Shown here one piece after another: positions 51,541-64,000 of a stretch of 64,000 nt of DNA (positions are counted from its first letter, which is position 1; the number at the start of each line of letters is the position of its first letter). The stretch lies in contig JBBDHG010000061.1 of assembly GCA_037951165.1 (NCBI GenBank), forward strand, positions 7,240,001 through 7,304,000, written 5' to 3'. This stretch comes from Lophius americanus. Taxonomy: Eukaryota; Chordata; Actinopteri; Lophiiformes; Lophiidae. Made by a program: the position numbers and the translations under genes. The notes below the pieces were generated by a model. That model saw only the letters and a program-made list of their open reading frames with translations. It searched no databases and was not told the origin of the DNA.

Positions 51541-53307
51541 GTGAGTCGTACACACCTTAATACACAAACAAAAGCCTTTGCAAATTATTTCAATTTATTA
51601 TTTCTGTAATTTATTGCTTATTCCAAAAAGGTATGTCAGGTACAGATGAGGCATAAAATGATTTTTCTAACCAAATTCTGCAAAAGAAAAAAACATGATA
51701 GCTAACCTTTTCTGGATAAAGGTGGAAAGAGAAAGATAACATATGCTTGTCATTGAGTCATCAGTTTTTACATCTTTGAAAAAAAAATCACCTTATGCAA
51801 ACCTTCGACTAGATAGCCCCATTAGGTGGGCGCTGCCCCTCATTACGCTGCTTCAAGGTGTACCACTGTTGGCCACTGTGGTCTATTTCTGGTGGAGTCT
51901 GGTACAGGCAGCCCCTGGGCATATAGGAGCAGACCAGCACATTATCAGGCTAAATGAAGAGGAAAATTGGTGTAATGTCATATTAAGGATTCATCACTGT
52001 GCCCCCCCTAATGGGTAATGAAGGGGACACACATGTCAGGGAGAGATCTCATCTACAGGGACCTCAGCTGCTGGCCAACCCTTCTTCATTATCATCCAGC
52101 CCATGCCTGTGGCCGTTTTATTTAACACTATTGCGCTCCCTCCCTCCCAACCCGCCCACTGTCTCTCGCTCTCTATCTATTTGTCTATCTGTCTGTCTGT
52201 CGCTCACATTTCCTATGCATATGATTTGTACGTGCGACCCAACCAAATGGATTTACCCTCACATAAAATATTTATTTTTTTCTTCAAAAGCAAAAGGGAC
52301 ATGCAGCTGATTGTAAGAAACTCGTTTTGCCATCCAAGCACCCCCCTCCTTCTCGTAGCAGGTGCAGGCAGCGGCACAGTTATGCATTTTTTTACCCGCA
52401 CCAGGTATCTTAATGCGTAAAGCAGTTTTGAAATTGGAAAATCACATTTAGCCACGGCACCTTAACATTTATTTTAAAGATTCGGACAGAGACCTGAGGA
52501 TTTAATCGGGTAACTAATATACGTTAAAGAACAGCAAGCTGATGGTCTACAATATCATCAATCTATATACCTCTCCATCTACGTATGTACGGGCGTGTAT
52601 ACTGTCAGTGTTATTCTGGGATTATGCCTTGCTGCCAAAAGACTGATTATAGAGTTGTCTGTCTGTGGTGTCGATAAGTCTGGCCAGTGTCTTCTCTCAG
52701 TTTATTTAGATGCATCTCATCTGTTAGAAGTATTTAACAATCACAGTGAAATTTTCAGAACTTATAAAGAGACGAATGTATCTGCAATGAAGACAACATT
52801 CTTCCCCTCCATTGGAAGAGAGCAGGCAGCAAGGTGTTGATGTGCTCATGTGAGAATATTAACAGCCAACTTGTTTGGAGACATTCTTATCTAAATTAAA
52901 TTGGAACAAGGACAGCGAAACATTCCTTTTGTATAATTTGCATTTGTATAAAAAAAAAAAAGGGACCCAGGGCTCATTATTTAAGAAAGTGTAAGCTCCT
53001 TTTGTGCCAAATCTCATTAAAGTCATCCGTAGCTCCTTTGTTTACCGCCTCTAATCGAGGCATTTATCTTTATTGTGTTGTGCCCGATGTATGTTTGCTG
53101 AAATTAATACACATTTGAGCCTGGGCGAGGTATGGGTCTACCAGATGGATAATTGATTTTAAAGTGAATCAGAACTGTTGAGCCATAAAATAGGTGCATT
53201 AGCATGCATATTAATGAGGCAAATAAGAGCACTAAGAGGCTGCCACCAGGCAAGACACAATGACAGGATTCTTTTAGTGAAATGTTAGGAAAGAAGGTAC
53301 TCTCGCA

Positions 53308-53324
53308 CTCTCTCTCTCTCTCTC
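53308..53324 (+). repeat. (CT)n microsatellite
   Basis: Seventeen bases of pure CT alternation in a pyrimidine-rich patch. Confidence 0.9.
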
Positions 53325-54708
53325 CTTCTTGTTGCTTCTTTCCTCCCACAGTCATGTAATATATGTAGATAAGCACATACTAAGAATTTCATGAAATAGA
53401 AGCTAAACTTAGCATGTATCTTAATCCAATTTCCTGACACTTGCATATACTTCTCTGGAGCTCTCTCCTAAGGCACTAAGTGAACACATCTGCCGCCAAA
53501 TTCTTCATTTAGTAATGTGACACCTATCGTAATGCAGTACATCGGACTGGGTTTGCTATTTCAGAAAATTTTGGAATAAGGGAGAATAAGGAGCTGCAGT
53601 ATCTAAGCCAGCAATTTCAGTGTTGCATTTATTCCGTTTGACACTAAAACACTATCAACACATAATATCCAATATATTGTGGACTGCAATAGCTATTCAT
53701 TGTATCATTTGATAGTTCTTTTCAGAGCAAACAAACAATGAGGGGTTTTGTGAAAGCTATCCATCTGTAGATTCCTAGTGATGAGTTCTCATCTTGAGCT
53801 GATGAGGATTTTTTTTTTACCTGGCATAGCCTCCATCCTACTTCATCCACTCCAGGTTAAGTCTTCCCTCACCGCCTCTCAGAGGTGCATTTCTTTTTGT
53901 CTGTGAGTGAGGGGAAAGGGTCTGAGAGAGGCATTTTCCCATTGGGTCAGGAATAAATTGAACTTTTTCATGGACAGCAAACACTGATTAGATATTTATG
54001 ACCAAGGTCAACCTTTCTGATTCCAGCTGGCACAGCCTCTGAGGCATACAGAAGAGAGCATCCACACACGTGCTTGCAACAACACATCCCCTGGATACAC
54101 TCACACACACGAGTGATCGCAGGCGGAATGGTGGTTTCATGCTGTAGACACGTGCACAAGTGGCTTTATGCTATATCTGGGCTAAATTCATGCATTTTAT
54201 AGTCTAACATTAGCTTCTGAACTGTAATTTACTAGCAGTATATGTGCTGTACTGCAGGTTTAGTAGGCAGCATTTACACAACTTATATTTGATTCACTGT
54301 TAAGTTCTACTAGGCTGCCTTGTCTAGAGAAATTTGCAGCCCAAAACCCACCGTCTACACATTCAGACAGCAGTGTGATTGCAGTCAGTTTATCAGGCTA
54401 TATCTAACGAGAACTGATGACACAAAATCCTAATAGAGGTTTCCAAGGTCAGTCTCTGAGGTGTCACTTGCACACAGTGAAGTGAGTTATCAAGGTTAGC
54501 TCCAGTGATTCATCCCTGGCCTAAAGGACTTTCTCCTATTAGTAATTTAGTCCAGACTCATGGTTGAAGGTGATAATAGCTTGAGGCAAACAGATAAAGA
54601 CTGAGACAAATACCATAATTAGAGGGTTAATTATATTTATATTCCCTTTGATGGTGCAAAATTCTTACAGGCCCACTTGCTCACCCACCCACTCTTGTCA
54701 AATTTTCC

Positions 54709-54729
54709 TTTTTTTTTTTTTTTTTTTTT
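54709..54729 (+). repeat. T21 homopolymer
   Basis: Twenty-one consecutive T preceded by attttcc. No SINE or LINE body is recognisable beside it, so it is not clearly an inverted retroposon tail. Confidence 0.9.
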
Positions 54730-56863
54730 CCTGTATCACACTTCCTAGCCGGCTGCCCCCTCACACTTCATTTCTCAATATGTTGCCCACAGCTGCTTTC
54801 ATCTGAAAACTGTCCTGCTCATTAACTGGCCGTTCTGTGGTTTGTAATAAGAATCATGACAGCAGATGAACAATACATCTGCTGCTATTAAATTTTTCTA
54901 ATGACACCGAGTCCTCTTTGGGCCTTCATGAAATTTTCCATCCTCACAGGACCAGGGCAAATTCTGAATCAGTCTATTTCTGTGCACAGACGTTAACTTT
55001 GGTGTATAGGTGATTCATAGTGACATTTTCCATCTTCAAGAAAATGCATAATTCAGTCTTAGTGGTTGAATCTTAGCGTCATTGTATGAAAAGTAAGCGT
55101 GAATAAATAATGTTCACAGATTTTATGTAGCTGCTTAAATAGAAGATATCTTAAAAGTCACAAACTGCGATGTAAAATTGAACAAGAATTAGATAACTAA
55201 AATAATAATTCTTAAATATACATATTTTCATAATATATATAAGAAATGTTTCAGTGTACAGATCATGTTTGACCTATCATTAGAGAAGTCACTTTAACCA
55301 TGATGTTTCGTTGTTGTTGGATTGTTTTTTGTACTCTGTAAGCTCCGAATGAATTTTGGTAGAGGTAGTATGAGTTGATTTTGTCTCTGTTATAATATCC
55401 AAGAATTTTCTGTTTCAGTGATTCGGATTGATTGCATCTGATTAATCTCATATGCTCATCAGTTTCTGAAAAAACACATTATGTATCATCTGTCGTCTCA
55501 ATCGGAAAAAAGGTGTAAGTCAGGATTGAATCATGGGTTTCAATTTAAGATCCAGTATTAAGGCCACATTGAAAAAAAAATCTTTCTTTTCTATACTTTG
55601 GTTTCGAAAAAATTATATCGTAATTTTTTGAGAATAAAATAGTAATTTTGCAAGAATAAAGTAGACATTTTAAGACTGGCGAGTGGACAGCTTGCCACAC
55701 AGACGTACCAGTCTGATGGGATTCTGGCAGAGAAGTTCTCAGACCCAGTTATATTTCTAAGATTAATTAACATTATGTTTAGTCAGATTTAGCTTTCGAC
55801 TTCGCTTTTCAACTCTCCTGGAAATAGTAGCAACAGGTGACCAGGTGAAACGCCAATCTTTGAAATGATTTCTCAGGGTCTGAAAGATGTTGGACCCTGT
55901 TTGAAAGAGAACACACAACTCAACAAAATATAGAGCAATTGTCTAGTCACCAACGTAATATTTACTAGACTGTAGAGAGTTATGCTAAACTATAAAAATG
56001 ACACTGAACTTACGCTTGTATATAACAAGTAGACTGCAATGCCTTCAGGAATGTATCAATGGTTTAAACCCTGTGAGCTCCACATGGTTTCTTGATACTG
56101 AACCCTAATGAAGATCTGATGTTAAAGCAAATCTCCTCCTACCTGTGTGCTCAAATTATGTAAGAAATACTAATAAAGGTTATCAATCCATGCTTGTAAA
56201 ATGTAAAAATATTTGCAGTTGTGTGTCACAACGGATCATTTTAAATTTGCTTCTCGTAAAATAAAATAACTTTGTTTGCTTTATATTTATTTATATTTAT
56301 TTTTCGACATTTCGGAATTTATGCATGTTATTAAAAAAAAAGATTTATTAAAAAGAGACTGATTAAGATAAGAGGTCAATGTTACTGTGACAGCTGACCG
56401 TTGATTGAAAGTGGTGTTTCTTGTCGGAATGCACACGCAGCAAACATTTCTCCCTTTACAAGGTACCAGGAACAACATGAGCCATACACACATGCATACA
56501 CACACCATACACACACCATACACACCGTTTGTTAGGTTGGAAGCTCGAAGACAAACGACCACTGCTTGATTCCTGTTTTTCTCAAACAAAGCAAGCTAGG
56601 ATTTCAATTACTGTTGTAAAATGTAATACCCCGTCTTACCTATTTCAAGGTCACATCTAATATGGACTTTAGTGGATTATTATTTTTAAGGTTGTTAAGT
56701 AACATCAGAATGTTTGTGACAAAATGAGAGCACTCAGGTTTCAGAGAGTTATAAAGTAATCGTTTTGAGATTTCTTTCATTCTGATAGTGGATGTATATG
56801 TAGCTATTACTCAGTGTTTGTCTGTGTGTTTGTGCTTCTCATCTCTTGTTATTGCTTTCCTAG

Positions 56864-56938
56864 GTTACCCTAATATTGTGGCAACATATGGCCGCGGATA
56901 CACTGGATTCGCACCCAGCTACAGCTACCAGTTCCCTG
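56864..56938 (+). CDS. msi2: Musashi-2-type RNA-binding protein, internal exon: aromatic C-terminal segment
   Basis: This 75-nt exon is phase 1 at both ends. The A left by the previous exon plus GT gives Ser, then YPNIVATYGRGYTGF and APSYSYQFP follow, ending with the first base of a Gly codon. This is the Tyr/Gly-rich segment after RRM2 in MSI2; the human protein has Gly at the junction and GYPNFVATYGRGYPGF (from memory). The acceptor lies behind cttgttattgctttcctag and the donor is gtgagt. The next expected exon would start GF-PAAAYGP; I looked for it down to the end of the window and did not find it, so the 3' exons are probably downstream. The intron stays open in frame for 48 codons past the donor (see findings). 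Confidence 0.95.
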
Positions 56939-59900
56939 GTGAGTTCAAGGCTTTGTTCAATTTTTTTTTCCTGCAGCTGATTTCTGGCATGCACTCTACA
57001 GCACATTCGGACGGACATACAGAAACACACACTTGCATTCGACTACACAAAGACTCTTCAGTATCCATGTCGGTCACCATATAATCTGTAGGGTTATAAG
57101 TGTGATTCATATATGAATTACTGAAATAGATTTTGAGAGCTGACATATAGTCAAGTAAATTGCAAACTGCTTTTCATCCCATGTGTGAACGCCACCGTGA
57201 CCAAATGCCTAAAATGGGGCAAGGTCTTCGTCTTCCAAGGGGCAGTGTATGCAAATTCATCTATGGTGAAGGGGGAAAAATGAGCAAAAGATTTCAAAAC
57301 CCTTAAAATGGAAATCTGCAGTAAAAATGTTGACTCAGAGCTGAGCACTTTAATGGGAGGTGTGCGGTCTGGAGGTAAGCAGCTGTCCCTGTCTGCGGAA
57401 AGAGAGCTTGTGACTCTGTGGCGCCTCACTTAGTCAGGCATCCCGTCAATTTCATGCTTTATTTAGGGACTTTACACATACTTTGTTTGCTGTGCCAGAA
57501 ATCATTTCTTCCACTGATGAGGAGAAATAAGAAATGTCTGAAAGCAGCTCAGATCTTTGTAATATCCTTTTGAAATAGATTCAGAAATGGTAAGACGGGT
57601 GGTCCAGCTGTGACCACCTGCAGATCAAACATATGCCAGATTTACACTTAACCACAACGTTATCTTACAGAGGAAGGGGATTTATATCTAATTGTTAATG
57701 TGGCCAAACATGAGTGGCATATAAATGTGAAAATTAAGCCACTTTTAATTTAGGAGTGAGATTGCCTGATTGACATGAACTTTTCAGAATACCAGCTATG
57801 TACATAATTATTTTTGAGTACCTCTAAGGTGAAATTAATATTTATGTGTATACAACATTTATTTTCTGCAAAGGCATCATGAAGCATTTATTTACATGCA
57901 TGTAGCAAAAACAGAGAGGAGACTTTGAAAGGAAAAGGAGCCATCCGTATTTATTCTGTGTATATAATCCCAGTAAAATATGGATTTTTGAAATGTTTAC
58001 TGTTTAGGACAAATTAAGGGATATCACCTTCCCCGAGGCAGAATGTATAATGCCGTCTCAATTTAAAGAGTTTGATAAAGCTGTATGATTAAAACCCTCC
58101 TCTGGGCTTTCTCAACTCTTGACAGGGTAATTAGAATTTTAATATATGAATCAAGCTCCTTGTCCAAATTCAATAACCTCAGGCTAAATATTGACTTGTG
58201 TCCCTCTCTACCGAGAAGTGGAAAGCATCCTCAGTTTAACATCAAATCATTCTCTCCCAATGTACGAAACCTCACTGGCGGACCTGTGTAAATAAATGAA
58301 TGAATGCTGAAAGCCGAATCCGTGACGTGACAATTGTTGGCAGCATTTCAAGGAATTTTTTTTTAAATATCCATTAAACCTCAGGAGCCCCCTGCTAAGA
58401 GAAATTGGTGAAGCAGTTGTTCGATTGTCAAGATAAAGCAACGATAAAGCATTGATCAGTGATGAGACACATAATTTAAGAAGAAAACCCAGTGAGACAT
58501 ACGCAGGAAAAGAGAACCCAGAGTCGACATCCTGCAGCTGAGTCAGAGTTCAAGCATATTAAAGAGAACATAAAAGAGGAGTGAAATATTTATAACCTGA
58601 GTTTTAAAAAAAAAAGAGAGTATTCAGTGAAGTTGTTCAGACTGTCAATCAGCAGCTCAGCAGCTGTTAAAGAGTGTCTGACAGCAGAGCACTCTGGTTC
58701 TTGTGACACTCCCAATTAATACCACCATTGATCACAAAGTGCGTTCAATATTGATCACATACAGCATATCTCTATGTGTCTATATTTGTATTCCGGGACT
58801 CACATGCAGAATGATTCCATCATAGCACAGACATCATTACTATTTAATGCACTTACAGATCTTTACATATTACTGAAGCAAATCACATCATCCTCTATCC
58901 GTCAGAACTTGTCCATGCGCCTGATCATATATCAGAGCACTTCCCCACAGGGCAATCTCAGACAAGCATATTTATTTGTGTTTGACCGTTTAAACTAGCT
59001 GTTGAAATTCTGGCCCGGAGGAGAACAGCACCTACTAACACGTGGGTATCTGTTGTTGCATACTATTTTAGCCGGTAGATGATATCACATCCGCTTACTG
59101 GTCCCAGTTGTAATACAGCTGGAGTTATATAGTGCCAGTTTAGGACTTTTGATGTTAAAAGAGATTTTGCAATCCCCTGAAATGCCGAAAAATGTAGAAA
59201 ATGTTACTAATCGGATCAAAGTTCAGTTTGAAAGAAGTGATATTTATGAAGGAAATGCCTCACGACAGCCGGAACCCCGGACCAGCATTTATCTATTGCA
59301 CTGGAAGCAGCATTTTCAGGCAGAAATCTAAAGATTGGTAAAAGTTCAATATCATAAGCGTTCATTTGAACCTTCTTCTAAAAATATGACATGCCTTTTG
59401 CACTTTTGAAAATACATTTAGCTTTAAATATGTGTGGAAATTTTGTGTTTGCATGCACTTGAACACTTAGCTGTCTTGTTGAACACTACATAACCCATTC
59501 ATATAATAATAATAATAATAATAATAATACATTTAATTTATAATGCATATGGACATCACAAAAACATTTTTCGTTAAGTTTAAAAATTCCAAGCTCTGTT
59601 TTTTCACAGCTCTAATCACACACTGTTCACATGATCAGGATCATTTCAACTTGAACTCAAGATGCAATTAATTTCCAAAGGTGATGCTGAGTCCTGCATG
59701 TGTAGTGGCAATCATGAAGATAGCAGCGTTCAACATTACCTCACAATTACAAATCCTTAAAAGGTGTTACGAATAATAATAATATAATTAGAAAGATCTC
59801 CACTACAACAGGTCCTCTGATGAATCTTTACAATATTATTTTTTCTATCAGGGTTAGTCTTTTCCAGAATACACTATTCCTTGTCTTATCTTACTGTGAC

Positions 59901-62900
59901 AAAAAAATGTCAGAACATTTCCTGATATCATTCTTTGACACATACAGGACTGTGATACAGGCAGTGGTATTTTCAGGGTCAAATTAAAGCAGTGGCGATT
60001 GTAATATATGCATGCAAATGTGACATGTGATATGTAACTGTTGTCATGTTGCTCTTATCCGTGTTTATGTAAACATACCCAGTGTTGAAGGTGAAGATCC
60101 CTGGACTTGTGCTGAGGCTTTTGCTGCCTTTACTGTCAAATCACAGATGTCCCTCATGTCTTTGAATAGTAGCTGCATCTCTGTAACTGAATCTTCAGTC
60201 CCTGAAGTAACCTCACTTGAAATTGGACATCATATTTGCTTAAGCAAAAATCCTTTGGAAACACCTGGGATCTAAGAAACAAGGGCCAGTTCTAGCAAAT
60301 CTTCAATCTCTGACTGAAAAAAAGTAAATACTGCGATAATTCCTCTACAAAGAGCCCAAACATGTACCAGTCACCACAATAACTATAAAATCCTCAAGAT
60401 GGCATCAAAGTATGAAACTAATGCAAACATCTGCATTAAAGAACTTAAACTTTTCTCAGACTACAAAAGAAAAACTATAACTGGAAGCATCTTTGAATTA
60501 AAAGGGGGAAAAAGAGGACTTCACTTTGAGTCTGTCAGTCTTTTTCAGAATGCCCTGTTCCTCAGAAGGGAAGATACACTGCTGATAGCTTCAGAAAAGA
60601 ACTACTCTAAAGTTTTGTAGAAATTAAGATCCTTATCTCATGCTGCGGATGTCAAAGTAAAAAATGCATTTGCCTTTTTCTTGCTCTGCCTGAAATATAA
60701 CGGCTAGGTTTCTCTCTTAAATTAAAAAAAGGGAATTTAGTGGACGATGCAGTACCAACGACAATCGATTTTATCCAACTACAGAAAAGCTTTTATCTTA
60801 TAGAACTCTACATAAATGAGAGCAGGATTATCATCTCTTTTAACGTTTTATATGTTTATATATCTGATGAAGTAGATTGTGTGCGTTTTTTTTCCCTCTT
60901 TTAACCCAGAAAGCAGTCGTGAGTCGGAAATCGGAAGCAAGCGCTAACAAGGCACCGGGAACCTCACTATACATTACTCGCCTTTCTATGCAACAGTGTA
61001 ATTAGCATCACATAGCAGATAATTGTGCTATTGTATTATTCAAGTTTCAGCACCCAGGGGAACATTGCAAGATCTACTGCATTTAAAGCACAAGGCGTGT
61101 ATAGCTTGATGGACCTTTGAGGCATCAAAGCCACATTCAAATAACTATCTTATTTGATTACAGCCGTACAATACTTTCATTGTAAGTTTTATATTTTTTT
61201 AAGATTACCCTAGGCTGGGACTGTATATGACGACAGGAGCTTGTGTTTGCTGTGCATATTAAAATGCAAATGGCCCGAAGGAGAGTAGTTTTTAGCAATA
61301 AGTGCAAGTTAAGCTCGAGCACCGGAGTTTCTGTGCAGTTACAGTATAGAAAAATAAATATGAAGTTAAGAATGGTGGTATACTTTACTATGGTGATGCA
61401 TAAATTTGAAGTTTGCCCTTTAAAAATTTGACTCAACCTAATATGTAATATATTGTAAATGTGCTTTTTGGCAAGAAGATTTATATCATCCTATATTAGT
61501 GATGAGTCATGTATCAGTTCCTTTATTTAAATACATACTTGAACCCCCACACACAAAGATGAGATAGAGTTTCCTACAAGGAATGACATTCAGGAGCTTT
61601 GTTTGAAGCAGAGAGGCAGAATTGGAGGGACTTAACCAGCAGCTTCTATCCGCTCTTCCTATGCAAGTCTCTGACCCCACCGCTGTGCCCTTAGAGCCTT
61701 CCCTGGAATAAATGACCATTATGGCTCCATTACGGCTGCTACTAAGAGGTCATTATGCTACACTGAAAAAGCAGGGATGAAGATGTTAAAACTGTGCCAA
61801 CAGGGGAGAGACACAGATGGAGTGAGAGAAAGACATAACAGTCAGTCAACCCGCTACTCCAGATGTTGCAAAAGACTAACAGAAATTTTGGCTCTACCTC
61901 TTGAGCCATAAAAGGTTCGAAGGGAAGGATAATTAAGAAGGGTTGAGGGCTGCAGTACAGAGTACAGATTGTTATGAGGACAGAAGAGTTGGTAACCTTT
62001 GTTATCTTAACACTTGAGATATAAACTACTATTCGTTTCCGACATGTTAGCATTTCTTTCTCATGGCTGTTTTTAAATGTAGCTTATGCTGTTCACGTAG
62101 GTTTGTTGTAGTTGTTGTATTGATTTTTTCATCTGTTTTCCTCGTATTGCTGTCATGTACTTTATTTATATAGTCATACACTTCATCCGTCTCAGGTCCG
62201 TCTTACCTGATAGATATGACGCGTGGTGGTAACTTCCATAGCTCTCCATCTGCAACTCTACGAACCGACCATGCCTGACACACAGCAGCTCACTCCAACA
62301 TGTCAAAGTGACAAAAGAAATGACATTTCAAAAACTCAAAATCAGCACGGAGGAAATTTCTTTCTGTTTAGTGTTAACATTGCTCAGCCCAGCAGGTGGT
62401 TCTGGAATCCACAGCTTTTCTTGCCACTGAATATGAAAACCTGCATGCTAACCTGGTAAGCAAAAATAATGTTTTTTTCATACAGAGGATGAGGAATTTG
62501 GCTGCCAAACCAGCCTACATATCTGCCTGTGATGTGTTCAGGTGTCAGTTTACTTGTTTATGGCATAGTACATCTGACTGAAACACATATGGTATACTTA
62601 TGTATAATTCAAAGGAATGTGCATGTAAACTGCTAAATTGTTTCACTACACCTTATGAACAAGGAAATCCTGGACAAAGGGAACCAGGAAAATCCACTGA
62701 TATCAAACAATAAAAAGAAAAAAATGACATGAATTTTTGGAACAGTTTCAACCAAGAATCAAATTGATGAATGCATTTCACTACGCCCAAATAAAGCCTG
62801 TTGGCAGGTTTATTAAGGAATAGTTATGATCAGATTTTAGTGCTATTTTTTGGGAGAGGAGAAACAAGGATTCGATTTTAGTGGTGGATCATTCCCTAGA

Positions 62901-64000
62901 TCAATACATTCTAAAGGAATTATTTAATATTCAAGGAAATGGGAAATTACAGAATATTTCATTCTGACTTTATGTATTATTCTCACACTGCTTGATCAAA
63001 AATTAGACCGTTAGATCTACCGTACGTCGAAGTCCAATCTGGATCCGAGTAATCTTCTGGTTGTAGTAATCCAGGATTTAAATTAATAAAGCTCATGGAA
63101 GATAAGTTTATATGGAATAATAAATGATAAAGCTGCAGACTTGCAGCTTTATAACTGTTAAACTAATAATGATGCCAAATTGATTCCAAATTCTAATGGT
63201 TGGTTTTCGATGTTTACCGATAACATTGTTTTGGTCAAACTGTCATGGAGCTATTGTTTATAAATGCAATGGTTTAATGATTAAACCAAGCTAATCTTGG
63301 GGAGGTTTGCACTCAGCTAGTACTGTCTTGTTACTTTTATAAGGAATTTTGTTTGGTGCTGTATGATTTGTCCTCAAAAAAATTAGGACAAGGCAACAGG
63401 TGTTGTACAGATTTGGGTTACACAAAGAAGGTATATGTTTCTCTATGCAGCTGTAAGTAACACCCAAACGTAGGCTAGACCTCTTGACCTACGCCTTCCC
63501 CGTCGGACAAGATCCTATAAATAGGGATCATGTGTCCTCTCTGGAAGTTGCATATAGGAGAAGAGAGCTGCTGACCTGTGTAATTGGTATGATAGTGACT
63601 GCTCCTTAGGACTGATGGTCCTTATAAACTGGGCCAAAACCAACCAGGCATATGATAAATGCACCAGAGGTCACACCAGGGAATTAGACTGAAAATCCAG
63701 TTAGTATCCCAGGGTCCAGCAACTGTCAGCTGTCTCTGTTTGGAGATGGAAAGATGTTGATGAGGATTATATAGAGCTCTCCGTGGTTGGTGGTGAAGGA
63801 TGAGATAATATGGTGGCTGTGTGGTGAAGGTTCTGCTTTCTCAGATAAAATCTCTGCTGATGAACATTAGAAACATTGAGCGAACATTGAAAGAGCAAGC
63901 TATTTCATATGTTAACATGGCTTGCAGATATGCAAACTGACGTGCTCCATTATCACTATGAACAAAACTTTCTATCCAATCCATGTTTCTGAAGACATGT
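56939..64000 (+). other. 5' part of the following msi2 intron
   Basis: The intron starts with gtgagt and has no end within the window. It has few repeats: an (ATA)n run at 59503-59529 and short homopolymers. The 57.6-58.3 kb part looks like a candidate conserved non-coding element. I found no Ala-rich Musashi exon, polyadenylation cluster or other gene in it. Confidence 0.75.
59503..59529 (+). repeat. (ATA)n microsatellite
   Basis: Nine consecutive ATA/AAT units followed by catttaatttataatgcat. Confidence 0.9.

Larger units (their letters stand above)
51541..56863 (+). other. msi2 intron of 5.3 kb
   Basis: This intron is bounded by gtgagt and tgctttcctag. It carries no transposon I can recognise. 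It has a GTCT/ATCT-rich patch near 52.18-52.2 kb, a (CT)n run at 53308-53324, a T21 run at 54709-54729, and a candidate conserved non-coding block at 52.86-53.24 kb described in the findings. No coding feature is supported. Confidence 0.85.

Noticed and set aside
56788..56863. Possible upstream extension of the third msi2 exon (open frame from 56788)
   Set aside because: The sequence is the polypyrimidine tract and acceptor (tgctttcctag); the open frame there is accidental.
1..64000. CRISPR array, bacterial operon, rRNA, tRNA gene or intact retrovirus
   Set aside because: No evenly spaced direct repeats with spacers, no ribosomal sequence, no cloverleaf and no LTR pair were seen; the exons and repeats show an animal genome.

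Overview
The window is vertebrate genomic DNA, almost certainly from a ray-finned (teleost) fish. It is AT-rich and intron-dominated, with long (GT)n and (TA)n microsatellites. Its dispersed repeats are typical of fish: two kinds of Tc1/mariner element, an L2/jockey-type LINE, an RTE-type LINE 3' end, and two tRNA-derived SINEs. There are no bacterial-style gene arrays, tRNA genes or CRISPR arrays.

Only one gene is firmly supported: a Musashi RNA-binding protein of the MSI2 type on the + strand. Three internal coding exons are visible, at 35709-35791, 51426-51540 and 56864-56938. They have canonical AG/GT borders, compatible phases (1-0, 0-1, 1-1) and a continuous translation. They encode the second half of RRM2 (from RNP1 onward) and the start of the linker/C-terminal region. 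The 5' exons (RRM1 and the first half of RRM2) and the 3' exons (Ala-rich segment and C-terminus) were not found and should lie outside the window. The whole window is therefore the inside of one long msi2 transcription unit: about 35.7 kb of upstream intron, introns of 15.6 and 5.3 kb, and at least 7 kb of downstream intron.

Layout: 1-35708 is the upstream intron. It holds a deleted Tc1 copy (1.67-2.17 kb), a (GT)n tract (3.03 kb), two perfect hairpins (15.86 and 16.16 kb), an RTE LINE tail (22.75-23.1 kb), a probable DNA transposon with 'ttacatg' motifs (23.7-25.5 kb), SINE / Tc1 / SINE (26.7-28.4 kb), a possible minus-strand mini-gene (28.86-29.32 kb) and a 27-G homopolymer (29.76 kb). 35792-51425 holds a 77-bp (TA)n tract, a Tc1 remnant of the type common in salmonids with a perfect 34-bp palindrome at its edge, a degraded L2-like LINE, and a mosaic of direct and inverted unclassified repeats (44.75-47.36 kb). 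51541-56863 and 56939-64000 are poor in recognisable repeats and contain tracts that look like candidate conserved non-coding elements.

Most open reading frames longer than 60 codons here are chance frames or frames through simple repeats and are not annotated. No new enzymatic or defence system is visible. The most unusual structures are the perfect hairpins, the repeat mosaic that could fold into long intronic dsRNA, the G27 run, and the unidentified minus-strand open segment at 28.9-29.3 kb. Repeat family names rest on recognition from memory, not on a database search.
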